A program made the position numbers and the translations under genes. Shown here in pieces: positions 7,847-15,711 of a stretch of DNA of 35,970 bases (its first letter is position 1; every line of letters starts with the position of its first letter). Below the pieces are notes generated by a model. It ran no database searches, had not been told where the DNA came from, and saw nothing but the letters and a program-made list of their open reading frames with translations. This stretch comes from Gammaproteobacteria bacterium (GTDB lineage Bacteria; Pseudomonadota; Gammaproteobacteria; GCA-001735895). The DNA lies in NCBI GenBank assembly GCA_020354435.1, contig CP070646.1:1720834-1756803 (forward strand), given 5' to 3'.

Positions 7847-9147
7847 CAGATCGATTTGGTCAGAATTTTGGATCCACGTTCGGGATTATAGCTATCCCGC
7901 TTCGCCGAAGGCAGGGCGAAATCGCGGTTTTCGCTGAAGCCGTGTTCTATAAACCAGTGCGAGGTTCGGGTCGTCAGCGTATAGAGCTGGGTAATTCCGT
8001 GTTTCAACGCCTGCATTTCCGCGCTTTGCAACAACTGGTTACCGAGGCCGGCTCGCTGATAGTCGTCGTGCACCGCGAGGCATGCGATTTCAGCGATGCT
8101 CTCGTCCTTGTCGGGGATGCAGGCGATGCAGCCGATGATCATGCCGTCTTTTTCGACGACCTGGAAGTAGCGAATTTCGAGCTCCATTTGCTCGCGCGAC
8201 CTGACCACCAGTACACCGCTGGCCTCGAGCGGCTCGATCAGGCTCAGAATACCGCCGATATCATCGATACTGGCGGTGCGGCTGCCCTCGTAAAAAAGGT
8301 TGGTGACCATGATGCCGTAGCCGTCCCGGGTGAACAGCTCCAGCAACAAACCGCCGTCTACCTGTTGATCGATGATATGCACCCGTTTGACCTGCGCCTG
8401 GATTGCGAGGATTGCCTGTTGCAGCAGATTCCTGAGGTCGTCGGGCGTCGCGCTGTCTGCCAGCATAGACTTGCATTGGCTGGTCGACAGCGTGCTGGCG
8501 GTACTGTCGGCATCGGCGCGTTCCTGTCGAATGAAAATAAGCTTGTCGGCTTTGAGCGAGCGTGCTACTTCGCTTGCGAGATCCTCGGTCGGCAGGTTGA
8601 ACACTTCGCCGGTGCGCGAGTAACCGAGGTTGGACAGCAGCACGACATGATTCAGCGCGAGTAACTCGTCGATCGCCTCGTGTTTGATTGCGCGCACCTT
8701 GCCCGAATGCTGCATGTCGACGCCATCGATGACTCCCAGCGGCATGCCGATGACGAAATTGCCGCCGATCAGCGAAATTTCGGAACCGGACATGGGCGTG
8801 TTTGGCAGGCCCGTGGATAACTGCGCCTCGAAGTAGGTTTTGACCTCGTTAATTGCGTGCACCACGTAGGGCAAGGTGTCGCTGTCGGTTATCCGTATAT
8901 TATTGTGAAACTTCGACTCGAGCTGGTTGTCGGCCAGGTGTTTGTCGATGCTGTTGCGGCTGCCGTGCAAAATGACGAGCTTGATACCGAGGTGGTTCAG
9001 CAGGGCGATATCGTGCACCAGGCCGATAAATCGGTCTGAATAGATGACTTCATCCGAAACCATGATGACGAAGGTTTTCTTGCGGTGCGCCTTGATATAC
9101 GGGGCGGCACCGCGAAACCACTGCACGTAGTCCTGCGTATTGCTCAT
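7846..9147 (-). CDS. argA: Amino-acid N-acetyltransferase (N-acetylglutamate synthase) ArgA
   Basis: This enzyme catalyses the first step of arginine biosynthesis, acetyl-CoA plus glutamate to N-acetylglutamate. It has 433 residues (E. coli ArgA has 443). An amino-acid-kinase fold (about 1-285) begins MSNTQDYVQWFRGAAPYIKAH, the classical ArgA start. It includes LNHLGIKLVILHGSRNSID, where most family members read HGARPQI. A C-terminal GNAT domain (about 295-433) has the acetyl-CoA loop YQRAGLGNQLLQSAE and the segment YTLTTRTSHWFIEHGF. The kinase-like domain usually serves arginine feedback inhibition. ArgA is the first gene of a two-gene unit with the 5'-nucleotidase. Confidence 0.95.
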   Translation of the reverse strand: MSNTQDYVQWFRGAAPYIKAHRKKTFVIMVSDEVIYSDRFIGLVHDIALLNHLGIKLVILHGSRNSIDKHLADNQLESKFHNNIRITDSDTLPYVVHAINEVKTYFEAQLSTGLPNTPMSGSEISLIGGNFVIGMPLGVIDGVDMQHSGKVRAIKHEAIDELLALNHVVLLSNLGYSRTGEVFNLPTEDLASEVARSLKADKLIFIRQERADADSTASTLSTSQCKSMLADSATPDDLRNLLQQAILAIQAQVKRVHIIDQQVDGGLLLELFTRDGYGIMVTNLFYEGSRTASIDDIGGILSLIEPLEASGVLVVRSREQMELEIRYFQVVEKDGMIIGCIACIPDKDESIAEIACLAVHDDYQRAGLGNQLLQSAEMQALKHGITQLYTLTTRTSHWFIEHGFSENRDFALPSAKRDSYNPERGSKILTKSI

Positions 9148-9202
9148 GTTTGTCGATATCCGCTAAACTCGAGGCAAACTATAGTACATTCGTTGTGGCT
9201 AA

Positions 9203-9361
9203 CATAGACCACAAAGGGAATTCGAGATCAACCGCGAAAGCCAGCCAGTCAGCAGTCATCAACTGCAACAACAGGAACTTGTTGCCTTTCTCTATCACCG
9301 CTTTCGTTTTGGTATATTCGTCACGCTGTTCGTTTCGCTGGTTGCATCTGCACTGTCTTAC
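9203..9361 (+). other. In-frame coding extension upstream of the first usable start of the GGDEF protein
   Basis: From the stop at 9200-9202 up to the GTG at 9362 the frame stays open and reads as real protein: a Gln-rich segment, then FRFGIFVTLFVSLVASALSY, which is a good first membrane helix. No ATG, GTG or TTG occurs in this frame. The only position with a strong ribosome site is an ATC codon at 9227, preceded by AAAGGGA (9213-9219) with a 7-base gap. The native start may thus be an ATC, or an ATG altered by mutation or sequencing error. This would add 45 residues. Confidence 0.55.
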
Positions 9362-10423
9362 GTGGAACTTTCGATCCAGGGCCGCGAGCGCTGGGTAGTC
9401 GGCTGGTACCTGCTGCTGTGCCTGATCCTGCTGCTGCGCTGGCGCGTGCTACAGCAGTTTCTCGGTATTCGTAACAAGGCTTTTTTCCTCTATCAGCGCT
9501 GGCATCAGCGCTTCTTCGTTGGCGTCGTCGCGACCGGCCTGATGCTGGGCTGCGGTGCTGCCCTGGTAATGCCCTATATCACGAGTAACGTGCAAATTAT
9601 TCTACACGCCATGCTGCTGACGATGTGCGCCGGCGCCATCGCTTACTTGTCGACCTCGTTCCGCGTCTATATCTCCTACATGCTCACGCTGATGTTACCG
9701 GTGACGGTGTGGTTATTCCTGCAGAACAACCCGGTTAACTATGTGCTCAGCTGTCTCTATATTTTCTTCATGATCGCCGGCTGGATCAGCGTCAAGCGCA
9801 TGAACGAACTGGTGCAGGATGCGCTTTATTACCGCTACGACAACGAAGCCCTGATCGAGGATTTGCAGCGCCTGCTCGAATCGGTTTCGCAGAGTAACAA
9901 GGCGTTGGAAAAAATTTCCACTACCGACGAGTTGACCGGAATTTCAAATTACCGCGCCTTTCGTGTGCACCTGGAAGATATCTGGCGCCAGTATCAGGTT
10001 AACAATATGCAGGTTTCGCTGATCAAGTTAAACGTCGACTATTACCACGAGTTCAACGCTTATTATGGTCTCGAAACCGGTGACCTTTACCTGCGCCAGA
10101 TCGCGGGCATGCTGAGCAACCAGCTTAACCACCGTAGCCAGATGGTCGCCCGTCTGCACGGCGCGGAATTTGCGCTATTGCTGCCTGGAGTGAGTTGTGA
10201 AAACGCGCGCCAGGTTGCGCAGGATTTCATGCAGGAACTGGCGCAGAAAAAAATCGAACACGCCAGGTCACGCGCCGGACCCTACCTGACGGTAAGTGTC
10301 GGTCTCGGTAGCCAGACCGTTAGCGCAGGATCGTCGTCGCGAGAACTGTTGGGACGGGTGGATACCGCCCTCAAGCTTGCCTCGGAACGCGGGCGCAACC
10401 GCCTCGAAGTGCTCGAGGGGTAG
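9362..10423 (+). CDS. Membrane protein with degenerate GGDEF domain
   Basis: The coordinates use the first ordinary start (GTG); the protein probably begins upstream, at or near 9227, which would give 398 residues. Several hydrophobic segments (about 11-25, 51-72, 76-96, 103-120 and 126-143) are followed by a helical linker (about 147-185) and a GGDEF-like domain from TTDELTGISNYRAFRVHLED onward. Catalytic features are lost: the signature reads HGAEF at 266-270, and the nucleotide and metal segment reads KLNVDYYHEFNAYYG where active enzymes have DIDxFKxxND. It is therefore likely a c-di-GMP-related sensor or scaffold and not an active diguanylate cyclase. It is transcribed away from argA, alone in its direction. 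No PAS or EAL domain is present. Confidence 0.82.
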   Translation: MELSIQGRERWVVGWYLLLCLILLLRWRVLQQFLGIRNKAFFLYQRWHQRFFVGVVATGLMLGCGAALVMPYITSNVQIILHAMLLTMCAGAIAYLSTSFRVYISYMLTLMLPVTVWLFLQNNPVNYVLSCLYIFFMIAGWISVKRMNELVQDALYYRYDNEALIEDLQRLLESVSQSNKALEKISTTDELTGISNYRAFRVHLEDIWRQYQVNNMQVSLIKLNVDYYHEFNAYYGLETGDLYLRQIAGMLSNQLNHRSQMVARLHGAEFALLLPGVSCENARQVAQDFMQELAQKKIEHARSRAGPYLTVSVGLGSQTVSAGSSSRELLGRVDTALKLASERGRNRLEVLEG

Positions 10424-10463
10424 CGCTATGCAATCCGGGCCGGCCAGGCGGCGCCGGGACTGG

Positions 10464-11366
10464 TTAGGCGAGCAGTTTTTCCAGCAGCGCTTTTTGCGCA
10501 TGCAGGCGGTTTTCCGCTTCCTGCCAGATCACGGATTGTGAACTCTCGAGAACTTCACTGGTGACTTCTTCGCCGCGATGCGCCGGCAGGCAGTGCATGA
10601 AAAGCGCATCGTCGTTGGCCTGCGACATGACCTCGCGGTTGACCTGGTAGTCGGCGAATATCTCGAGCCGTTGCTTTTGCTCCTCTTCCTGGCCCATGCT
10701 TGCCCAGACGTCGGTCACGATCAGGTCGGCACCGCGGGCCGCTTCGAGCGCGGTCGCGTGCAGGCTGACACGATCGCCGGCGGAAGCAAGCAGGCTGGGG
10801 TCGGGTTTATGATCCGGCGGGCAGGCGATACGCAGGGCAAAATCGAATCTGATCGCGGCATTGATATAGGAGTGGCACATGTTATTGCCGTCGCCGATCC
10901 AGGCCACGCTGGCACCGGCAATGTCGCCGCGCTGCTCGAACCAGGTTTGCATGTCGGCCAGCAGCTGGCAGGGATGCAGCAGATCGCTGAGGCCGTTGAT
11001 AACCGGTACCCGGGAATGCGCCGCCAGCGCTTCGATGCGGTCATGACCAAAGGTGCGAATCAGAATGCCGTCGACCATGCTCGAGATCACGCGTGCGCTA
11101 TCCTCGATCGGTTCGCCGCGACCGAGGTGACTGTCGCGTGGCGACAGGAACATCGCATGACCGCCGAGCTGATACATACCGGCTTCGAAAGAGACGCGGG
11201 TTCTGGTCGAAGATTTTTCGAATATCATGGCCAGCAATTTTCCGCTGAGCGGGGTATGCGAGACGCCCTGCTTGAGTTTTTGCTTAACGTCGATGGCATG
11301 GTTGATCAACGACTTCAGATCGTCGCTGGAAAAATCCAGCAGGCTCAGAAAGTGGCGAGTGGACAT
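10464..11366 (-). CDS. argF: Ornithine carbamoyltransferase (anabolic)
   Basis: It converts ornithine and carbamoyl phosphate to citrulline in the cytoplasm. It has 300 residues, the normal length for anabolic OTCases. Phosphate and carbamoyl-phosphate binding is shown by S53-T-R-T-R57, the HPCQ motif at 131-134, and the ornithine site by [10 protein letters not shown] near residue 260. The SMG-like loop appears as [12 protein letters not shown]. The ATG lies only 5 bases after the argD stop, so argD-argF form an operon. Its carbamoyl phosphate would come from CarAB, encoded 20 kb away in this window. Confidence 0.96.
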   Translation of the reverse strand: MSTRHFLSLLDFSSDDLKSLINHAIDVKQKLKQGVSHTPLSGKLLAMIFEKSSTRTRVSFEAGMYQLGGHAMFLSPRDSHLGRGEPIEDSARVISSMVDGILIRTFGHDRIEALAAHSRVPVINGLSDLLHPCQLLADMQTWFEQRGDIAGASVAWIGDGNNMCHSYINAAIRFDFALRIACPPDHKPDPSLLASAGDRVSLHATALEAARGADLIVTDVWASMGQEEEQKQRLEIFADYQVNREVMSQANDDALFMHCLPAHRGEEVTSEVLESSQSVIWQEAENRLHAQKALLEKLLA

Positions 11367-11371
11367 GGATT

Positions 11372-12544
11372 CTATTCGCTAAATTGGTTAATGCAGTCTA
11401 TCAGCCGCTGGGCGAGGTCCGCGGTCTGGGCCTCGCTGATGATCAACGGTGGCAAAAGACGCACGACATTGTCGGCGGTAACATTGATCAGCAAGCCCTG
11501 CTCGAGCGCGAGGTTGACCAGTTGTGCACAGGGTTGTTTCATTTCAACCGCGAGCAGCAGGCCCATATGGCGTATCGACGCGACCTGGATGTTGTTAGCC
11601 AATCCCTGTTGCAATGCGGTTGAAAGTTGCTCGCCACGATCGGCCGCATTGTTGGCGATGTTGTTTTTGATCATGTAGTCGAGCACGGTGTAGGCGGCCC
11701 GACAGGCCAGCGGGTTACCGCCAAAGGTAGAACCGTGCTTGCCCGGACTGAAGACTTCGGCCGCGGCGCCCCTGCAGATACAGGCGCCAATCGGCACGCC
11801 GTTGCCCAACGCCTTGGCCAGCGTCATGACGTCAGGCTGGATGCCTGCATGCTGATGTGCAAACAGCTTGCCGCTACGGCCCATGCCGGTCTGGACTTCA
11901 TCCAGCATCAGCAACCAGTGGTTTTGATCGCAAATCTCGCGCAGTTTTTGCAGGTAGTCGGCATCCGGAATGACGATTCCAGCTTCGCCCTGGACAGGTT
12001 CCACCAGCACGGCGACGACTTGCCGATTATTTGCGGCAATCGAGCTGACGGCTTCGATATCGTTATACGGGGCGCGTACGAAACCTGCTACCAGTGGTTC
12101 GAATCCGGCCTGAACCTTGCGGTTGCCGGTGGCGGAGAGCGTTGCCATCGTGCGCCCGTGAAAAGCGTGTTGCATGACGACGATCTGCGGATTGTCGATA
12201 CCCCGTTGATGACCATACAGTCGCGCCAGCTTGATCGCGGCCTCGTTGGCTTCGGCGCCGGAATTGGCGAAGAAAACCCGGTCCATACCTGCACTGTCGC
12301 ATAGCAGGTCAGCCAGTTTCTGCTGCCAGGTGATCGAGTAAAGGTTGGAGGTGTGTAACAGCGTCGAGGCCTGCTGCTGGATTGCCGTGGTCAGTTCCGG
12401 CAGGTTGTGGCCGAGACTGGTGACCGAAATGCCGCAGAGTGCATCGAGGTACTGCTTGCCTTCACTATCCCAGAGGTAGCAACCGTCACCGTGGGTAAAG
12501 TTTACCGGCAAGGAAGAATAGGCTTTTACGAGATGATCTGACAT
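11372..12544 (-). CDS. argD: Acetylornithine aminotransferase ArgD
   Basis: A class III PLP-dependent aminotransferase of 390 residues acting at the fourth step of arginine synthesis, and often on succinyldiaminopimelate for lysine as well. Visible family motifs are [18 protein letters not shown] near the N-terminus, [15 protein letters not shown] (cofactor phosphate loop), [12 protein letters not shown], the PLP-contacting [15 protein letters not shown], and the Schiff-base lysine in [14 protein letters not shown] near residue 245. The C-terminus has [17 protein letters not shown], where catabolic homologues vary. It is the first gene of argD-argF. A TTGACA hexamer lies 40-50 bases upstream of the start, but I could not pair it with a good -10 or an ARG box. 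Confidence 0.95.
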   Translation of the reverse strand: MSDHLVKAYSSLPVNFTHGDGCYLWDSEGKQYLDALCGISVTSLGHNLPELTTAIQQQASTLLHTSNLYSITWQQKLADLLCDSAGMDRVFFANSGAEANEAAIKLARLYGHQRGIDNPQIVVMQHAFHGRTMATLSATGNRKVQAGFEPLVAGFVRAPYNDIEAVSSIAANNRQVVAVLVEPVQGEAGIVIPDADYLQKLREICDQNHWLLMLDEVQTGMGRSGKLFAHQHAGIQPDVMTLAKALGNGVPIGACICRGAAAEVFSPGKHGSTFGGNPLACRAAYTVLDYMIKNNIANNAADRGEQLSTALQQGLANNIQVASIRHMGLLLAVEMKQPCAQLVNLALEQGLLINVTADNVVRLLPPLIISEAQTADLAQRLIDCINQFSE

Positions 12545-12617
12545 CGCTGCTGCGCGTGAAAAAAGCGATCAAACATACAGTGATTTATGTCAATTTCAAG
12601 TTTTTTTTTAACAGGCC

Positions 12618-12643
12618 AAAAAAAGCCCCGCTTCGGCGGGGCT
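12618..12643 (-). terminator. Rho-independent terminator of the PuuD-like gene
   Basis: An 8-bp perfect stem AGCCCCGC/GCGGGGCT with a 4-base loop (CGAA on the minus strand) is followed on that strand by a run of seven T. It starts 27 bases after the stop of the membrane protein gene and separates it from argD, which lies further downstream on the same strand. Confidence 0.92.
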
Positions 12644-12669
12644 TTGCGAAAGTAGAGGACGAAGCGTGA

Positions 12670-13281
12670 CTAGAACAGCATGCCATGCCCCTGAGCGGTC
12701 ATGCCATAAAGCATCGGGATCGACAGCATCGTATTGGTGCGCGAGGCCATCAACGCGACAGTCTTGGCTTTGGCAATGACGTCAGCGTCGTGAGTCTGGC
12801 CGTCGAGTCCGAGAATTTTTTTCTGGTTCGGCCAGATCAGTACCCAGACGTTAAACAGCATAATCGTGCCGAGCCACGCGCCCATGCCGATAACGCGAAA
12901 GCCCTCGGCGAAGGTGAAGGCGGCGACCACGCCAGAGCCTTCCCCCGCGTGCATGGCTTCGAGCGCCATTGCGCCGGTGAGCCAGGTGGCCAGCGCGGCC
13001 CAGCGGAACCACAGCAGTGCAGTCGGCGCAATATATTTGTTGATCGCGGCTGGTCCGGGACCGCCGCTGTCGGCTTCACCTAGCGCCTTGGCAACCCCCG
13101 GGACCTGTACAAAATTGAAGTAGTAAAGCAGTCCAATCCAGGCGATGCCGACCAGTACATGCATCCAGACCCAGAACCCCCAGGGATTGACCGTGCCGGT
13201 CGTGCCGAGGATGAAAATTATGATTAAAGCCAGCACAAAGCCGGAAATAATTGTACCGGGTATCGATTTTAATGGATTCAT
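12670..13281 (-). CDS. Multi-pass membrane protein, urate oxidase N-terminal domain type (PuuD-like)
   Basis: A protein of 203 residues. Membrane helices are at about 10-27, 36-56, 89-108, 122-150 and near the C-terminus. Family marks are WGFWVWMHVLVGIAWIGLLY with His41, YFNFVQVPGV, the LLWFRWAALATWLTG helix, GFRVIGMGAWLGTIMLFNVW, and the terminal SRTNTMLSIPMLYGM followed by a His. This matches the Urate_ox_N (PF06181) membrane domain. In full PuuD urate hydroxylases this domain is fused to a cytochrome c domain, which is absent here, and no purine genes are nearby. A role in urate oxidation is therefore not supported; a haem or quinone role is possible. Transcription probably starts in the 157-base gap shared with the divergent amidotransferase gene. 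Confidence 0.78.
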   Translation of the reverse strand: MNPLKSIPGTIISGFVLALIIIFILGTTGTVNPWGFWVWMHVLVGIAWIGLLYYFNFVQVPGVAKALGEADSGGPGPAAINKYIAPTALLWFRWAALATWLTGAMALEAMHAGEGSGVVAAFTFAEGFRVIGMGAWLGTIMLFNVWVLIWPNQKKILGLDGQTHDADVIAKAKTVALMASRTNTMLSIPMLYGMTAQGHGMLF

Positions 13282-13438
13282 TGATGACTCCCGTTTATAA
13301 ACGTTTAGAATACGAGGCTAGGTTGTTTTTGCTTGCCCATGCCCGTCTCACGCGGCGGAGTATAAGGACTTTCGGAATAGGGTGCAATGAATCTCTGGGC
13401 CGTCAATCAGCGAGCATTCAAGGTAATGGTGAAGTATC

Positions 13439-15220
13439 ATGTGTGGCTTGTTTGGTGCCCTCAGTTTCGACCAGAAAGCGATAAATCCCGAGCTTGCCGA
13501 ACGCATGTCGGCCAGGGTTGCCCGGCGTGGTCCCGACGACAGGGGGGAGTTTTTCGACGGCCCTGTCATGCTCGGTCACCGACGTCTGTCGATCATCGAT
13601 TTGTCGCCTGCAGGGCACCAGCCGATGCAGGATTTCAGCCGCCGCTTCGCGATCGTTTTCAACGGCACCATCTATAACTATCCCGAATTACGTGAGCAGT
13701 TGATCGACAAGGGCTATCGCTTCAACTCGCATAGTGATACCGAGGTCATTGTTAATGCCTATGCCTGCTGGGGCGAAGCCTGTGTCGAACGCCTGCACGG
13801 CATGTTTGCTTTCGCCATCTGGGATAGCGAGCAGAAAAACCTGTTTCTCGCGCGCGACCGCATGGGTATTAAACCCCTGTATTACGCGCTAGCTCCGAAT
13901 GGATTCTATTTTGCATCGAATCCGCAGGCCTTGCTCGCCACAGGCCTGTTCGCGACCGACATCGACCCGGTCGGCCTGCATCACCAGCTGAGCCTGCACG
14001 CGGTTATCCCAGCGCCGCGCACGCTATTGAAATCCATCCGCAAGTGCCGGCCAGCATTTTCCATGCGCGTTACGACCGACAGTAACGTCGTCGAGCAACG
14101 ATACTGGACCCTGCGCGCGCATCGTCCGGCCCAGCCGATGACTGCGGACGAGTGGAACCAGGCCATTCACGATTCGCTTATGCAGGCGGTCAAAAAGCGG
14201 CTCACGATCGCCGACGTGCCGGTTGGCGTGCTGCTTTCCGGTGGTCTCGACTCGAGCCTGCTGGTGGCGTTGCTGGCCGAGTCCGGACAGCACGATATTC
14301 GCACCTTCAGTATCGGTTTCGAGGACCAGCCGGAAGAACGCGGTAACGAGTTCGAGTTTTCCGACCCCGTGGCGCAGCGTTACCAGACAGATCACGAGAA
14401 GTTCCTGGTTCCCAACGACGAAGTCCTGACCCGCCTGCCGGAAGCGGTGGCGGCGATGGCAGAGCCGATGTTCGGCCAGGACGCGGTTGCTTTTTTCCTG
14501 CTGTCCGAGCAAGTCTCGAAATCGGTCAAGGTGGTACAGAGTGGGCAGGGTGCGGACGAAGTGTTTGCCGGCTATTTCTGGTATGCCGAGATGTGGGCCG
14601 CGCAGGAAGAGCCGGTGCTCGAGCGCTTCGCCAAGCGTTACGTCGACCGCGATCACGTCGAGTTTTGCGACACGGTGGCCGAACCTTATCGTGGCGAGGA
14701 CCATACCTCGGAATTGATCGAGGAGAACCTTAATACCACCCAGGCCGACAGTTTTCTCGACGCCGTATTGCGTTTCGATGTCACCACGCTGATTGTCGAC
14801 GATCCGGTAAAACGGGTCGATAACATGACCATGGCCTGGGGCCTGGAAGCGCGGGTGCCATTCCTCGATCACGAACTGGTCGAGCTGGCGGCATCCTGTC
14901 CACCGGAACTGAAGTTGAAACATGACGGCAAGGGCCTGCTCAAGGAAATTGCCCGTGGCCGCATCCCGGATGCGGTGATCGACCGACCCAAGGGCTACTT
15001 TCCGATGCCGGCATTGAAGTACGTGCGCGGAGACTTTTATCAGTTCATGGCAGATACGCTGAATAGTCGGCAGAGCCGTGAACGCGGACTGTTCAACCGC
15101 GCTTATATCGATCGTCTACTGGACCAACCGGAACAGCATTTTACCCGCCTGAACGGGAGCAAGCTTTGGCACAGTGCATTGCTAGAGTTCTGGCTGCAAC
15201 AGCACGTGGATTCATTATAA
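13439..15220 (+). CDS. AsnB-like glutamine amidotransferase, probable N-acetylglutaminylglutamine amide synthase
   Basis: A protein of 593 residues. The N-terminal class II glutaminase begins with the catalytic Cys2 (MCGLFG) and has RRGPDDRG, LGHRRLSIIDLS and FNGTIYNY. The C-terminal synthetase domain has the PP-loop SGGLDS at 267-272 and the GQGADEVFAGY motif. The segment IDPVGLHHQLSLHAVIPAPR and the overall length resemble the amidotransferase of the N-acetylglutaminylglutamine amide (NAGGN) osmoprotectant set more than a standard asparagine synthetase. The usual companions, a fused GNAT/ATP-grasp ligase and an M42-type peptidase, are not in this window. The ATG lies immediately before the TGTGGC cysteine-glycine codons, so the start is secure. 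Plain asparagine synthetase remains possible. Confidence 0.8.
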   Translation: MCGLFGALSFDQKAINPELAERMSARVARRGPDDRGEFFDGPVMLGHRRLSIIDLSPAGHQPMQDFSRRFAIVFNGTIYNYPELREQLIDKGYRFNSHSDTEVIVNAYACWGEACVERLHGMFAFAIWDSEQKNLFLARDRMGIKPLYYALAPNGFYFASNPQALLATGLFATDIDPVGLHHQLSLHAVIPAPRTLLKSIRKCRPAFSMRVTTDSNVVEQRYWTLRAHRPAQPMTADEWNQAIHDSLMQAVKKRLTIADVPVGVLLSGGLDSSLLVALLAESGQHDIRTFSIGFEDQPEERGNEFEFSDPVAQRYQTDHEKFLVPNDEVLTRLPEAVAAMAEPMFGQDAVAFFLLSEQVSKSVKVVQSGQGADEVFAGYFWYAEMWAAQEEPVLERFAKRYVDRDHVEFCDTVAEPYRGEDHTSELIEENLNTTQADSFLDAVLRFDVTTLIVDDPVKRVDNMTMAWGLEARVPFLDHELVELAASCPPELKLKHDGKGLLKEIARGRIPDAVIDRPKGYFPMPALKYVRGDFYQFMADTLNSRQSRERGLFNRAYIDRLLDQPEQHFTRLNGSKLWHSALLEFWLQQHVDSL

Positions 15221-15309
15221 AAAACGGAATCCGGATTTTCAGGCTTGAAAAAAACAGTTATGATAATACCTTAGCATTTTGCTTGGTTATTATTTTTTCG
15301 AGGTATTGA

Positions 15310-15636
15310 ATGGACGTCCTGGAGCGCATCAAACAGCAAGTCGAAACCTACCCGGTCATTATTTACATGAAAGGTACACCGCAGTTACCGCAATGCGGCT
15401 TTTCCAGCCGGACTGCCGAAGCCCTGAAATCCCTGGGTATCGAATTCGCCTATGTCAACGTGTTGGCCGATCCCGAAATCTTCCAGAACCTGCCTCGGTT
15501 TGCCGATTGGCCGACTTTTCCGCAGGTGTATGTCGATGGCGAATTGATTGGCGGATGCGATATCACGCTGGAAATGCACGAATCGGGCGAACTCGAAAAA
15601 GTCACACGCGCAGCGCTGGATAAGAAAGCAAGCTAG
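15310..15636 (+). CDS. grxD: Monothiol glutaredoxin GrxD
   Basis: A protein of 108 residues with the monothiol active site CGFS at Cys29, preceded by YMKGTPQLPQ. The glutathione-binding WPTFPQVYVDGELIGGCDI carries the cis-Pro and the GGCD loop. Grx4-type proteins bind a [2Fe-2S] cluster bridged with glutathione and deliver iron-sulfur clusters, often with BolA or IscA partners. The gene has an AT-rich 89-base upstream region and a GAGG ribosome site (15299-15302, 7 bases before the ATG), and stands alone. A perfect palindrome lies 7 bases after its stop. Confidence 0.96.
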   Translation: MDVLERIKQQVETYPVIIYMKGTPQLPQCGFSSRTAEALKSLGIEFAYVNVLADPEIFQNLPRFADWPTFPQVYVDGELIGGCDITLEMHESGELEKVTRAALDKKAS

Positions 15637-15643
15637 GATCCCC

Positions 15644-15692
15644 GGGGTCAGTGTCGATTGATCGCTTGCGATCAATCGACACTGACCCCTTT
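15644..15692. repeat. Perfect 22-bp palindrome (REP-like hairpin) between convergent genes
   Basis: The left arm 15644-15665 and right arm 15668-15689 are perfect inverse complements, with a 2-base loop (TT). The outer end is GGGGTCAGTGTCGATTGATC. Three T follow on the plus strand. It lies between grxD and the convergent response regulator gene and may stop transcription. Its GGGGTCAG...CTGACCCC ends and near-zero loop are more like a dispersed REP-type palindrome than an ordinary terminator. I see only this copy in the window. Confidence 0.8.
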
Positions 15693-15711
15693 GATACGTA
15701 TGGTTGGCTAG

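Noticed and set aside
9150..9398. ATG-started ORF overlapping the start of the GGDEF protein, as evidence of a frameshift
   Set aside because: Its product is low-complexity and unlike a membrane domain, while the GGDEF frame itself continues upstream without a shift.
12545..12600. ARG box upstream of argD
   Set aside because: No pair of TGAAT/ATTCA or TGTCGC-type half-sites could be found; only an unpaired TTGACA hexamer.
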